Assembly: GCF_900172255.1 (NCBI RefSeq)
Contig: NZ_FWFU01000002.1
Coordinates: forward strand, 682,001-746,000
DNA from: Roseovarius halotolerans
Lineage (GTDB): Bacteria > Pseudomonadota > Alphaproteobacteria > Rhodobacterales > Rhodobacteraceae
Direction: 5' to 3'
DNA length: 64,000 nt
Below, one piece after another: positions 54,115 through 63,933 of the stretch (positions are counted from its first letter, which is position 1; every line of letters starts with the position of its first letter). Under the pieces are notes generated by a model. That model saw only the letters and a program-made list of their open reading frames with translations, was not told the origin of the DNA and did no database searches. A program made the translations under genes and the position numbers.

Positions 54115-55101
54115 ATGTCGAAACTCGTCACCATCTACGGCGGATCGGGGTTTGTCGGTCGCTATATTGCACGGCGCATGGCCAAGGCGGGCTGGAGGGT
54201 TCGCGTGGCGGTGCGCCGCCCGAATGAAGCGATGCATGTCAAACCTTATGGCACTGTCGGCCAGGTGGAACCGGTGTTCTGCAACATCCGCGACGATGCC
54301 AGCGTGCGCGCGGTGGCGCGCGGCGCGGATGCGGTGGTGAACTGCGTCGGCACGTTCGACCGGAAGGGCAAGAACAATTTCGACGCGGTCCAGAACGAAG
54401 GCGCGGCGCGCATCGCCCGCATCGCCGCCGAAGAAGGTGTGGCGCGGCTCGTGCAGATTTCGGCGATCGGCGCCAACGAGGGGTCGGAGAGCGTCTATGC
54501 GCAGACCAAGGCGCAAGGCGAGAAGGCAATTCAGGATGCGTTTCCCGGTGCGGTGATCCTGCGCCCTTCGGTTATTTTTGGTCCCGAGGACGATTTCTTC
54601 AACCGTTTCGCGGGAATGACGCGGTTCAGCCCGGTTCTTCCGGTCGTGGGTGCCGAGACCCGGTTTCAACCCGTTTATGTGGATGACGTGGCGCAGGCCG
54701 CTGAGATGGGCGCCACCGGCGTTGCGCCCTCGGGTATCTATGAACTGGGCGGGCCGGATGTGAATACCTTCCGCGAGCTGATGCAACAGATGCTCAAGGT
54801 GATCCGCCGACGCCGGCTCATCATGAATATTCCCTTCGGCCTCGCCACTGCGATGGCCTGGGGTTTCGAGCTGGTGCAGACATTGTCTCTGGGCCTGATC
54901 CCGCCGCAGATCACGCGGGACCAGGTGCGCAGCCTTCGGGTGGATAACGTGGTTTCCGGCGAGGCGCACGGCTTTGCTGATCTCGGGATCAGACCGGTGG
55001 CGATGGAGGTTGTCATGCCAGACTACCTGTGGCGCTTCCGCCCGGCAGGTCAGTACGAGGCGATCAAGGAATCTGCCAGCAGGCTGCGCCCTCAGCGGTA
55101 A
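54115..55101 (+). CDS. NDUFA9-like NAD(P)-binding protein (atypical SDR)
   Basis: A 328-residue Rossmann-fold protein starting [22 protein letters not shown], with the nucleotide loop GGSGFVG. It resembles the complex I accessory subunit NDUFA9 and related atypical short-chain dehydrogenases; [25 protein letters not shown] and [19 protein letters not shown] are characteristic blocks. The catalytic Tyr-Lys of active SDR enzymes is present only in the form YAQTK. In alphaproteobacteria its precise function is unproven. GGGAG lies 8 bases before ATG 54115; the frame reaches further up into the tRNA-flanking region without protein-like content. Its end overlaps the convergent uppP by 10 bases. 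Confidence 0.85.
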   Translation: MSKLVTIYGGSGFVGRYIARRMAKAGWRVRVAVRRPNEAMHVKPYGTVGQVEPVFCNIRDDASVRAVARGADAVVNCVGTFDRKGKNNFDAVQNEGAARIARIAAEEGVARLVQISAIGANEGSESVYAQTKAQGEKAIQDAFPGAVILRPSVIFGPEDDFFNRFAGMTRFSPVLPVVGAETRFQPVYVDDVAQAAEMGATGVAPSGIYELGGPDVNTFRELMQQMLKVIRRRRLIMNIPFGLATAMAWGFELVQTLSLGLIPPQITRDQVRSLRVDNVVSGEAHGFADLGIRPVAMEVVMPDYLWRFRPAGQYEAIKESASRLRPQR

Positions 55102-55895
55102 GCAACGACCAGCAGCACAATGCCCAGGACGATCCGGTAGATCACATAGGGCGTGAAGCTGACCCTGTTGAGCAGACGCATCATTACCGACAGCGCCAGA
55201 AGCGCCGCGCCAAAGGCCATCGCGGCGGCGATCAGCCCTTCCCGCAGCAGGGATACATTGGCGTCGACGACGGATTCGGCGCCCAGAAGAACGCCGCTGG
55301 CAATGATCGTGGGGATCGACATGAGCATCGACAGACGCGCGGCGTCGCGGCGCGTATAACCCAGGAAACGTGCGCCGGTGATCGTGATGCCCGAGCGCGA
55401 GGTGCCGGGAATCAGTGCGATGGCCTGCCAGACACCGATGACCATCGCGTCCTGGAGGTTCCAGTCTTCGGCTTTCTTCCGGCCGGGGCCCGCCTGATCG
55501 GCCCAGTAGAGGACGATACCGAAAACCAGCATGGCCCATCCGATCACCTTGATGGAGCGCATCTCGGCATCGAGGCCGGTGAGGTGAAGCAGCAGGCCCA
55601 GGGCCACTACGGGGATCGAGGCCGCCAGAAGCAGCATGGCAAGGCAGGAGCCGGGCGTGTCGACGCGTCCGGTCAACAGGCGGGGCAGGCCGAGGATCGC
55701 AAGCCCGACATCGCGCCAGAAATAGAGAACGACGGCAAAAAGCGTTCCCACATGAACGGACACGTCGATGACCTGCCCCTGATCGTCGAGACCCGCGAGA
55801 TTCGGCAAAAGGATCAGGTGTCCCGAGGATGAAACCGGCAGAAATTCGGTCACGCCCTGAATGATGGCGACGAGAAGCAAATGGAAAAGCGGCAT
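55092..55895 (-). CDS. uppP: Undecaprenyl-diphosphatase (BacA type)
   Basis: Recycles undecaprenyl diphosphate to the monophosphate carrier used for peptidoglycan and surface glycans. The 267-residue integral membrane protein has several hydrophobic helices, the motif [15 protein letters not shown] with the catalytic Glu/Ser, and [17 protein letters not shown], both diagnostic of the BacA/UppP family. It overlaps the NDUFA9-like gene at its 3' end. Upstream, a 222-base AT-rich region separates it from gltD on the other strand. Confidence 0.95.
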   Translation of the reverse strand: MPLFHLLLVAIIQGVTEFLPVSSSGHLILLPNLAGLDDQGQVIDVSVHVGTLFAVVLYFWRDVGLAILGLPRLLTGRVDTPGSCLAMLLLAASIPVVALGLLLHLTGLDAEMRSIKVIGWAMLVFGIVLYWADQAGPGRKKAEDWNLQDAMVIGVWQAIALIPGTSRSGITITGARFLGYTRRDAARLSMLMSIPTIIASGVLLGAESVVDANVSLLREGLIAAAMAFGAALLALSVMMRLLNRVSFTPYVIYRIVLGIVLLVVAYR

Positions 55896-56117
55896 CGGCG
55901 GCGCCCTGCTGATAATCTGTGCGGCCAGCTATAAACCACTGAGATTCGATGGAAAGTAACCATTTAGGTCCGAATCGGAATTAAAGTATTGAAGTTTCCT
56001 TACCGGAGGGCTCGGAGGGGAGGGAATTATTTAATAATAGGTAAGTGTTTGTGACTTTTATTTGTTGAAGACTTGGATTAGACAAGCGCGGTGCAAGATT
56101 TTTCCGGAGGCCATGCC

Positions 56118-57551
56118 GTGGCAAAGCAACCGATGCTGAAATTCGTGACCGTTGGTCGGGACATGCCCGAAAAACGTGCGGCGAGCGTTCGCCGAGAGGA
56201 TTTTAACGAGATTTATGCGGAATACGCGGATGCGAAGGCCAAGGAGCAGGCGGGCCGGTGCAGCCAGTGTGGCGTGCCTTATTGCCAGTCGCATTGCCCG
56301 TTGCATAACAACATTCCCGACTGGTTGCGCCTGACGGCGGAAGGGCGGTTGCAGGAGGCTTATGACATCAGCCAGGCGACCAATACCTTTCCCGAGATTT
56401 GTGGGCGGATCTGCCCGCAGGACAGGCTGTGCGAGGGGAATTGCGTGATCGAACAGTCGGGTCATGGCACCGTGACCATCGGCGCCGTCGAGAAGTATAT
56501 CACCGATACCGCCTGGGACGAAGGCTGGGTGAAGCCGATCCAGCCGAGCCAGGAACGTGCTGAATCTGTTGGGATAATCGGTGCCGGGCCGGGTGGTCTG
56601 GCGGCGGCGGATGTGCTGCGGCGGGCCGGGGTGCAGGTGACCGTCTATGACCGCTATGACCGCGGTGGCGGATTGATGACCTATGGGATTCCCGGCTTCA
56701 AGCTGGAGAAGGATGTGGTCATGCGCCGGATCGAACAGCTGGAGCAGGGCGGGGTTGAATTCGTACTGAACTGCGATGTCGGCAAGGATATCGCCTTCGA
56801 TGAAATTCGCAATAAACACAATGCGTTGCTGATCGCTACAGGGGTCTACAAGAGCCGCGATCTGCCGGGTCCGGGGGCCGGGGCCAAGGGGATCGTGCGG
56901 GCGATCGACTATCTGACGGCGAGCAACCGGTTGTCCTTTGGCGACAGCGTGCCGGAGTATGAAAGCGGCGAGCTGAATGCCGAGGGCAAACAAGTTGTGG
57001 TGATCGGGGGCGGCGACACCGCTATGGATTGTGTCCGAACTGCCGTGCGTCAGGGGGCCAAATCGGTCAAATGCCTGTATCGCCGGGACCGCGAGAACAT
57101 GCCGGGCAGCCAGCGCGAAGTGCAGAATGCCGAGGAAGAAGGCGTTGAGTTCCAATGGCTTAGCGCACCCAAAGGCTTTGCCGGCGATCCGGTGAGCATG
57201 GTGAAGGTGCAGCAGATGCGCCTTGGCCAGCCCGACGCGACGGGCCGCCAGAGCCCCGAACCGATCGAGGGTGCGGAGCATGACGAGCCCGCCGACCTTG
57301 TCATCAAGGCGCTGGGCTTTGAGCCTGAAGACCTTCCAACACTATGGAATCAAAAGGAACTTGAGGTCACGCGCTGGGGAACGATCAAGGCGGAATTCAC
57401 CACCGGGCAGACCGCGATGGACGGGGTTTTCGCGGTGGGCGACATCGTTCGCGGAGCCAGCCTTGTGGTCTGGGCGATCCGCGACGGGCGCGATTCCGCT
57501 GCGGCGATGCTGGACTATCTGAACGACGCGCAGTCGGTCGCGGCGGAGTAG
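56118..57551 (+). CDS. gltD: Glutamate synthase (NADPH) small subunit
   Basis: GltD oxidises NADPH and feeds electrons to GltB, where glutamine and 2-oxoglutarate yield two glutamates. The 477-residue protein has N-terminal iron-sulfur cysteines (CSQCGVPYCQSHCP), the FAD loop GIIGAGPGGLAAADVL, the NADPH loop VVIGGGDTAMDC, and a C-terminal FAD segment GVFAVGDIVRGASLVV. I start it at GTG 56118, because GGAGG lies 8 bases upstream; an earlier GTG at 56091 has no such site. The gene order gltD-gltB with a palindromic spacer is the reverse of the E. coli order. Confidence 0.96.
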   Translation: MAKQPMLKFVTVGRDMPEKRAASVRREDFNEIYAEYADAKAKEQAGRCSQCGVPYCQSHCPLHNNIPDWLRLTAEGRLQEAYDISQATNTFPEICGRICPQDRLCEGNCVIEQSGHGTVTIGAVEKYITDTAWDEGWVKPIQPSQERAESVGIIGAGPGGLAAADVLRRAGVQVTVYDRYDRGGGLMTYGIPGFKLEKDVVMRRIEQLEQGGVEFVLNCDVGKDIAFDEIRNKHNALLIATGVYKSRDLPGPGAGAKGIVRAIDYLTASNRLSFGDSVPEYESGELNAEGKQVVVIGGGDTAMDCVRTAVRQGAKSVKCLYRRDRENMPGSQREVQNAEEEGVEFQWLSAPKGFAGDPVSMVKVQQMRLGQPDATGRQSPEPIEGAEHDEPADLVIKALGFEPEDLPTLWNQKELEVTRWGTIKAEFTTGQTAMDGVFAVGDIVRGASLVVWAIRDGRDSAAAMLDYLNDAQSVAAE

Positions 57552-57553
57552 AA

Positions 57554-57629
57554 TTCGGTACAAAACGTCCGATTTGTACAGCGGTTTTGTACCGAAACCG
57601 GGGCTTCGCCCAAATATTCGGTACAGAAC
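57554..57629. repeat. TTCGGTACAAAAC inverted repeat plus a third copy between gltD and gltB
   Basis: Perfect 13-base arms TTCGGTACAAAAC (57554-57566) and GTTTTGTACCGAA (57584-57596) enclose 17 bases that themselves contain ATTTGTACA. A small GGGC-TTC-GCCC hairpin follows, then a third near-copy TTCGGTACAGAAC (57617-57629). The same core occurs at 4488-4556 next to argG. Confidence 0.8.
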
Positions 57630-57671
57630 CCGAAAACCGCGCCGAAACGCACGGCGAGAGAACGAAAATAA

Positions 57672-57688
57672 GGTCAGGCAGCCTGACC
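57672..57688 (+). other. Short hairpin in the gltB leader
   Basis: GGTCAGG (57672-57678) and CCTGACC (57682-57688) pair around CAG, 27 bases before the gltB start. No T tract follows. It could be an operator or an RNA element. Confidence 0.45.
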
Positions 57689-57715
57689 CACCCGTTGAAC
57701 GAAGGGTTAAGAACG

Positions 57716-60700
57716 ATGACGAAACTGGATCTTAACTGGCAGGCCAAGCAAGAGGCCGAACGCAAGTGGCTGGCCGAGAACGGCATGTATTCCGAATCCG
57801 AGGAGCATTCCTCGTGCGGGGTGGGTCTTGTGGTGTCGGTGGATGGCAAGCCGAGCCGCAAGGTCGTCGAGGCCGGGATCACCGCGCTCAAGGCGATCTG
57901 GCATCGCGGGGCGGTGGATGCGGACGGCAAGACCGGCGACGGCGCGGGTATCCATGTGCAGATTCCTGTGCCGTTCTTTTACGATCAGATTCGGCGCACC
58001 GGGCATGAGCCGCATGAAGACCGGCTGATGGCTGTCGGGCAGGTGTTTCTGCCGCGCACCAATTTCGGGGCGCAGGAGACCTGCCGGACCATCGTGGAAA
58101 CCGAAGTGCTGCGGATGGGACATTATATCTATGGCTGGCGCCATGTGCCGGTCGAGGTCAGCTGCCTTGGCGAAAAGGCCAACGCGACGCGTCCCGAGAT
58201 CGAGCAGATCCTGATTTCCAACGGTAAGGGGATCGCCGAAGAGGATTTCGAGCGCGAGCTCTACGTCATTCGCCGCCGGATCGAGAAGGCCGCCGCGGCA
58301 GAGGGGATCACCGGGCTCTATATCGCGTCGCTGTCCTGCCGCAGTATCATCTACAAGGGCATGATGCTGGCCGAGCAGGTGGCGGACTTCTATCCCGACC
58401 TTCAGGATGAGCGGTTCAAATCGGCATTCGCGATCTATCACCAGCGCTATTCCACCAACACCTTTCCGCAATGGTGGCTGGCGCAGCCGTTCCGGATGCT
58501 GGCCCATAACGGCGAGATCAACACGCTCAAGGGCAATATCAACTGGATGAAGAGCCATGAGATCCGCATGGCCAGCGGCGCTTTTGGCGAGATGGCCGAG
58601 GATATCAAGCCGATCATCCCCGGCGGCTCGTCCGACAGCGCGGCGCTGGATGCCGTGTTTGAGGTGCTGGTGCGGGCCGGGCGCAACGCGCCGATGGCCA
58701 AGACGATGATGGTGCCGGAAAGCTGGTCGAAGCAGGCCGAGGAGCTGCCGCAGGCCTGGCGGGACATGTATTCCTATTGCAACTCGGTGATGGAGCCCTG
58801 GGACGGGCCTGCCGCGCTGGCGATGACCGATGGTCGCTGGGTCTGTGCCGGGCTTGACCGCAACGGGCTGCGCCCGATGCGTTACGTGGTGACCGGCGAC
58901 GGTCTGGTGATTGCCGGGTCCGAAGCGGGGATGGTGCCGATCGACGAGGCGACGGTGAAGGAAAAGGGCGCGCTCGGCCCCGGTCAGTTGCTGGCCGTGG
59001 ACATGCAGGAGGGCCAGCTTTACCACGATACCGAGATCAAGGACAAAATGGCCCATGCCCAGCCGTTCGGCGAATGGGTCGGCAAGATCAAGGATCTGGA
59101 CGAGGTGCTGGGCAGTGTAGCCGAGGCGCCGATGTTCACGGGCGCCGAGCTGCGCCGGAGGCAGATCGCTGCGGGCTATTCGGTGGAGGAGATCGAGACG
59201 ATCCTGGCGCCGATGGCCGAGGATGCCAAGGAGGCCGTCGCCAGCATGGGCGACGACACGCCAAGCGCGGTCCTGTCCAAGAAATACCGCCCGCTGAGCC
59301 ATTATTTCCGCCAGAATTTCAGCCAGGTGACGAACCCGCCCATCGACAGCCTGCGCGAATACCGGGTGATGAGCCTGAAGACGCGGTTCGGGAACCTCAA
59401 GAACGTGCTGGATGAGAGCAGCGCGCAGACCGAGATCCTGGTGCTGGAAAGCCCGTTCGTGGGCAATGCCCAATGGGACGGGCTGATGCGCCAGTTCGAG
59501 GGTGCGGTGACCGAGATCGATTGCAGCTTCGAGCCCGGACCGGGCGCGTTGCAGGCCGGGCTGGAACGTATCCGTGCCGAGGCCGAGGATGCCGTGCGCA
59601 GTGGTGCCGGACACCTGGTGCTGAGCGATCACCGTCTGGGGGAAACCCGTGTCGGGATGCCGATGATTCTGGCCACGAGCGCGGTTCACGGGCATCTGAC
59701 GCGCAAGGGGCTCAGGACGTTCTGTTCGCTCAATGTGCGCTCGGCCGAGTGTATCGACCCGCATTATTTTGCCGTGCTGATCGGCGCGGGCGCCACGGTG
59801 GTCAATGCCTACCTGGCCGAGGACACGCTGGCCGACCGGCTGGACCGGGGCCTGCTGGATGGCACCCTGACCGAGGCCGTGACGCGGTATCGCGAGGCGA
59901 TCGACCAGGGCCTGCTGAAGATCATGTCGAAGATGGGGATCTCGGTGATCTCGTCCTATCGGGGGGGCCTCAACTTCGAGGCCGTGGGCCTGAGCCGGGC
60001 GATGTGTGCCGAGTATTTCCCCGGCCTGACCAGCCGCATCAGCGGCATCGGCGTGAGCGGTATCCAGGGGAAGCTGGAGGACATTCACAGGATGGCGTTC
60101 TCCGGCTCGCAGGATGTGCTGCCGATTGGCGGTTTCTACAAGATGCGCAAGTCGGGCGAGACCCATGCATGGGGCGCGCAGACGATGCACATGATGCAGA
60201 TGGCGTGCAACAAGGCGTCGTTTTCCCTGTGGAAGCAGTATTCCAAGGCGATGGAGGCCAACCCGCCCATTCACCTGCGCGACCTGATGGCGATCAAGCC
60301 CCTTGGCGAGCCGATTCCGCTGGAAGAGGTGGAAAGCGTGACCGCGATCCGCAAGCGGTTCGTGACGCCGGGGATGAGCCTTGGGGCCCTGAGCCCGGAG
60401 GCGCACAAGACCCTGAACGTGGCGATGAACCGGATCGGTGCGCGCAGCGATTCAGGCGAGGGTGGCGAGGACCCGGCGCATTTCGTGCCCGAGCCCAATG
60501 GCGACAATCCGAGCGCCAAGATCAAGCAGGTCGCCTCGGGGCGGTTCGGGGTGACGGCGGAATACCTCAACCAGTGCGAAGAGCTTGAGATCAAGGTCGC
60601 GCAGGGCGCCAAGCCGGGCGAGGGTGGTCAGCTACCGGGGATGAAGGTGACCAAGCTGATCGCAAGGCTGCGCCATTCGACGCCGGGGGTTACACTGATT

Positions 60701-62248
60701 TCGCCGCCCCCCCATCACGACATCTATTCGATCGAGGACCTGGCGCAGCTGATCTATGACCTCAAGCAGATCAACCCGACGGTGAAGGTCTGCGTGAAGC
60801 TGGTGGCGCAGTCGGGTGTCGGCACGATCGCGGCCGGTGTGGCCAAGGCGAAGGCCGACGTGATCCTGATCTCGGGGCATAATGGCGGCACCGGGGCAAG
60901 CCCGGCCACGTCGATCAAGTATGTCGGCCTGCCCTGGGAGATGGGCATCACCGAGGCGCATCAGGTTCTGTCGATGAACAAGCTGCGCGACCGGGTGACG
61001 CTGCGCACCGATGGCGGGCTGCGCACGGGGCGCGATATCGTCATGGCGGCGATGATGGGGGCCGAGGAATACGGGATCGGCACCGCCGCGCTGATCGCGA
61101 TGGGCTGTATCATGGTGCGCCAGTGCCAGAGCAACACCTGCCCGGTGGGCGTGTGCACGCAGGATGAGGCGCTGCGCGCCAAGTTCACCGGCAATGCCGA
61201 CAAGGTGGTGAACCTGATCACCTTCTATGCGCAGGAAGTGCGCGAGTTGCTGGCCAGTATCGGCGCGCGCAGCCTGGACGAGGTGATCGGGCGGGCCGAC
61301 CTGCTGACGCAGGTGAGCCGAGGTGCCGCGCATCTGGACGACCTGGACCTGAACCCGATGCTGATCACGGTGGATGGCGCCAAGGACAACGTCTATGACC
61401 GCAACAAGCCGCGCAATCCGGTGCCCGACACGCTGGATGCCGAGATCGTGCGGGATGCGGCGCGGTTCCTGAAGGACGGCGAGAAGATGCAGCTGCATTA
61501 TGCCGTGCAGAATACCGACCGCACCGTGGGCACCCGCGTCTCGAGCCACATCGTGCGCAATTTCGGGATGCGCAACAGCCTGCAGCCGGACCACCTGACC
61601 GTCAAGCTGACGGGCAGCGCGGGGCAGAGCCTGGGGGCCTTCGCGGCGCCGGGGCTGAAGCTGGAAGTGTCGGGGGATGCCAACGACTATGTCGGCAAGG
61701 GTTTGTCGGGGGGTACCGTCGTGGTGCGCCCGCCGATGGCGAGCCCGCTGGTGGCCTGCGACAACACGATCATCGGCAATACCGTGCTTTATGGCGCGAC
61801 GGCGGGGTATCTTTTTGCCGCCGGGCGCGCGGGCGAGCGGTTCGCGGTGCGCAACTCGGGGGCGCATGTGGTGGTCGAGGGCTGCGGCAGCAGTGGCTGC
61901 GAATACACGACCGGCGGCGTCGCGGTGATCCTGGGGCCGGTGGGTGCCAATTTCGGTGCGGGCATGACCGGCGGGATGGCGTATCTGTATGACCCCGAAG
62001 GTGAGACCGACAAGCTGATCAACATGGAGTCGGTGGTCACATGCGCAGTGACGCAGGAGCCTTACCTGAGCGAACTGGAAGGGTTGATCCGGCGCCATGT
62101 CGAGGAAACCGGGAGCCAGAAGGCCGAGCAGATCCTGCGATACTGGGACCATGAGAAAACCCGGTTCGTGCAGGTCTGTCCCAAGGAGATGCTCAACAAG
62201 CTGGAGCATCCGTTGGGCATCGAGGATACGGCAATTCCGGCGGAATAA
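57716..62248 (+). CDS. gltB: Glutamate synthase (NADPH) large subunit
   Basis: A 1510-residue iron-sulfur flavoprotein. After a 33-residue propeptide the amidotransferase nucleophile is C34 in HSSCGVGLV, which becomes the N-terminus on maturation. The glutaminase domain (to about 430), central domain, FMN-binding synthase domain (about 830-1230; GEGGEDPAHF, PGEGGQLPG, SGHNGGTGASP) and the C-terminal beta-helix domain follow in order. The 3Fe-4S cysteines are in CIMVRQCQSNTCPVGVC. ATG 57716 has GAAGGG upstream. It lies 164 bases after gltD; the palindromic spacer could alter the ratio of the two subunits. Confidence 0.98.
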   Translation: MTKLDLNWQAKQEAERKWLAENGMYSESEEHSSCGVGLVVSVDGKPSRKVVEAGITALKAIWHRGAVDADGKTGDGAGIHVQIPVPFFYDQIRRTGHEPHEDRLMAVGQVFLPRTNFGAQETCRTIVETEVLRMGHYIYGWRHVPVEVSCLGEKANATRPEIEQILISNGKGIAEEDFERELYVIRRRIEKAAAAEGITGLYIASLSCRSIIYKGMMLAEQVADFYPDLQDERFKSAFAIYHQRYSTNTFPQWWLAQPFRMLAHNGEINTLKGNINWMKSHEIRMASGAFGEMAEDIKPIIPGGSSDSAALDAVFEVLVRAGRNAPMAKTMMVPESWSKQAEELPQAWRDMYSYCNSVMEPWDGPAALAMTDGRWVCAGLDRNGLRPMRYVVTGDGLVIAGSEAGMVPIDEATVKEKGALGPGQLLAVDMQEGQLYHDTEIKDKMAHAQPFGEWVGKIKDLDEVLGSVAEAPMFTGAELRRRQIAAGYSVEEIETILAPMAEDAKEAVASMGDDTPSAVLSKKYRPLSHYFRQNFSQVTNPPIDSLREYRVMSLKTRFGNLKNVLDESSAQTEILVLESPFVGNAQWDGLMRQFEGAVTEIDCSFEPGPGALQAGLERIRAEAEDAVRSGAGHLVLSDHRLGETRVGMPMILATSAVHGHLTRKGLRTFCSLNVRSAECIDPHYFAVLIGAGATVVNAYLAEDTLADRLDRGLLDGTLTEAVTRYREAIDQGLLKIMSKMGISVISSYRGGLNFEAVGLSRAMCAEYFPGLTSRISGIGVSGIQGKLEDIHRMAFSGSQDVLPIGGFYKMRKSGETHAWGAQTMHMMQMACNKASFSLWKQYSKAMEANPPIHLRDLMAIKPLGEPIPLEEVESVTAIRKRFVTPGMSLGALSPEAHKTLNVAMNRIGARSDSGEGGEDPAHFVPEPNGDNPSAKIKQVASGRFGVTAEYLNQCEELEIKVAQGAKPGEGGQLPGMKVTKLIARLRHSTPGVTLISPPPHHDIYSIEDLAQLIYDLKQINPTVKVCVKLVAQSGVGTIAAGVAKAKADVILISGHNGGTGASPATSIKYVGLPWEMGITEAHQVLSMNKLRDRVTLRTDGGLRTGRDIVMAAMMGAEEYGIGTAALIAMGCIMVRQCQSNTCPVGVCTQDEALRAKFTGNADKVVNLITFYAQEVRELLASIGARSLDEVIGRADLLTQVSRGAAHLDDLDLNPMLITVDGAKDNVYDRNKPRNPVPDTLDAEIVRDAARFLKDGEKMQLHYAVQNTDRTVGTRVSSHIVRNFGMRNSLQPDHLTVKLTGSAGQSLGAFAAPGLKLEVSGDANDYVGKGLSGGTVVVRPPMASPLVACDNTIIGNTVLYGATAGYLFAAGRAGERFAVRNSGAHVVVEGCGSSGCEYTTGGVAVILGPVGANFGAGMTGGMAYLYDPEGETDKLINMESVVTCAVTQEPYLSELEGLIRRHVEETGSQKAEQILRYWDHEKTRFVQVCPKEMLNKLEHPLGIEDTAIPAE

Positions 62249-62256
62249 GGAACGGG

Positions 62257-62274
62257 GCCGCGCGTCAGCGCGGC
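62257..62274. terminator. Possible hairpin terminator between gltB and the convergent methyltransferase
   Basis: GCCGCGC (62257-62263) and GCGCGGC (62268-62274) pair around GTCA. It has no T tract and overlaps the end of the methyltransferase gene, so its function as a terminator is uncertain. Confidence 0.4.
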
Positions 62275-63044
62275 TTCGGCTTCACCCCGGCATAGTTCAC
62301 GCGAACATTCTCGCGCCAGCCCCCGAAAGCGTCGGGGGTGACGGCATTGCGGTTGCGCCCGCGAATGTCGCGCCGCCGCTCGGCATAGTCGAAATCAGAA
62401 TGCAGGCAATCCAGCCCCTCGAACAGCGATTTCAGCCCCTCGGCCGAATAGCGCCAGTAGTCGATGGGACAGGGATGATAGCGCCACGAAAACAGCGTGG
62501 AATGCATTGTCACGCCACCAGGGCGCAGCAGGCGGGTGATCTCGGAGGCGGCAAGCCAAGGCTTGTCGATATGTTCAAAGACATCGAAGCTGAAGATGAA
62601 ATCGTAGCTTTCATCGGGAATCTGCGGGCAATTGGTGATGTCGCCAGTGGTGACCGCGACACCGGTGCCGGGGGCGTCCTCGAAATCGAGCGCCTGATAG
62701 GCAAATTCCGGGAAATCCGCATTGCGCGGGTTCAGGCGGCCACCGATCTCGAGCATGGTGCCGCCTGAAACCCCGGCCTGCGAAAGCGCGTCCCGCGCCA
62801 GATCGCGGACCCTGTCCCACCGGGGCGCGGCTTGTGTCCAGGCTTCGCCGTCGCGGGCGAGCGCGGCATCGGTCGCCGGAACCTGACGTGCGGCCTCGAG
62901 CGCGGCTTCGGTCTGGGATTCGATCGCGGCGAGGGCCAGGCGCAAACGGTCGTCGATCATGTGCAGCAGCTCTTGCCGCGGCATGACCAGCGAGGGCTCG
63001 CCGAAGGCTTTCAGGGCGGATTCGAGACGCTTTTTCAAACTCAT
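62265..63044 (-). CDS. Class I SAM-dependent methyltransferase
   Basis: A 259-residue methyltransferase with a helical N-terminal region (1-85) and a class I core: SAM loop MLEIGGRLNPRNADFP, acidic QALDFED, and FDFVFSFDVFEHIDKP-like motif IV read as YDFIFSFDVFEHIDKPW. The GGRLNP loop differs from the usual GxGxG. The closing part (FSWRYHPCPIDYWRYSAEGL) resembles methyltransferases found among glycan and O-antigen genes. It runs in the same direction as the family-2 glycosyltransferase 42 bases upstream. The substrate is unknown, and a sugar or lipid carrier target is a guess from context. Confidence 0.8.
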   Translation of the reverse strand: MSLKKRLESALKAFGEPSLVMPRQELLHMIDDRLRLALAAIESQTEAALEAARQVPATDAALARDGEAWTQAAPRWDRVRDLARDALSQAGVSGGTMLEIGGRLNPRNADFPEFAYQALDFEDAPGTGVAVTTGDITNCPQIPDESYDFIFSFDVFEHIDKPWLAASEITRLLRPGGVTMHSTLFSWRYHPCPIDYWRYSAEGLKSLFEGLDCLHSDFDYAERRRDIRGRNRNAVTPDAFGGWRENVRVNYAGVKPKPR

Positions 63045-63086
63045 GATACCCTCTTTCTGTGGTCCTGGCGCAATGTGCGCGCCGCT

Positions 63087-63884
63087 CTAGCCACGCAGCA
63101 TGCGCCCGATGACATGCGATGACAGGCACATCGCAGCGGAGGCGCGCCCGAGCGCGGCGTGACGGCGATATATCCGCCAGGTGGCGAAGAGCGCATGGAG
63201 CCGGTTCGACGACAGCGACCCCTTGCGCCGGAAATGGGTGGCCAGCGGGCGTGTCAGGCCACGCGCGCTGCAAGAGCGCGAAAGAAGATCGAGCCAGAGC
63301 GCATAGTCATGCCGCAGCGGGAGCGACGGCATCGGCACCTTGCCAAAGGCGTGGCTGTCATAGATCGCGGTCAGGCAGCCGATGACATTGCCGCGCAAGA
63401 GCCGTTTGCGGGTGATTTCGGCGGGAACGCGGACTTCGTGCCGGTGCGCGCCCCGCACACGCCAGAAACCGGTGTAGGACAAGGCGGCGCCGGTTTCGCA
63501 CATGAACCGGATCTGCAGGTGCAGCTTGTCGGGATGCCAGGTGTCATCGGTGTCGAGAAAGGCGATGAATCGACCCTGTGCCTGCGCCAGCGCCATGTTG
63601 CGGGCCTCGGCGGCGCCCAGGCGGCGGGGGGCGGTGAGGACGCGGATGCGCGCATCCTGCGCGGCGGCGGAGCGGGCCAGCGCCCCGGTGGCATCATCGG
63701 AAGCATCGTCGACGATCAGCAGCTCCCAGTCAGGGGATCGCTGATCGCGCACCGAACGGATCGCGCGCGACATCCAGACCTGAGCGTTATGCGCAGGCAT
63801 CAGAACCGAGACGAGCGGCGGCTGATCGGGGCGGATGGGATCGGACAATTCGATTTGACTCGAGCGTTGACACTTTGTTAGCAC
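63087..63884 (-). CDS. Family 2 glycosyltransferase (WcaA-like)
   Basis: A 265-residue GT-A glycosyltransferase with VSVLMPAHNAQVWMSRAIRSV, the nucleotide-binding LLIVDDASDDAT and the metal-binding FLDTDDTWHPDKL (DxD). FWRVRGAHRHEVRVP and LRHDYALWLDLLSR follow, as in bacterial lipopolysaccharide and exopolysaccharide enzymes. The start is uncertain: GTG 63884 has no clear ribosome-binding site, and the first 20 residues are not conserved. It is divergent from the NeuB-type gene at the window edge, with which it probably shares a pathway. Confidence 0.85.
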   Translation of the reverse strand: MLTKCQRSSQIELSDPIRPDQPPLVSVLMPAHNAQVWMSRAIRSVRDQRSPDWELLIVDDASDDATGALARSAAAQDARIRVLTAPRRLGAAEARNMALAQAQGRFIAFLDTDDTWHPDKLHLQIRFMCETGAALSYTGFWRVRGAHRHEVRVPAEITRKRLLRGNVIGCLTAIYDSHAFGKVPMPSLPLRHDYALWLDLLSRSCSARGLTRPLATHFRRKGSLSSNRLHALFATWRIYRRHAALGRASAAMCLSSHVIGRMLRG

Positions 63885-63933
63885 AGGTCTGGTAGTAAAC
63901 CATAGGTTGAAATGTGCAAAGGGTGTTTTGGTG

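Noticed and set aside
57707-60406. 899-codon minus-strand frame opposite gltB (also 60632-62209)
   Set aside because: Mirror frame of a certain glutamate synthase gene, rich in His/Arg/Gln, with no domain signature.
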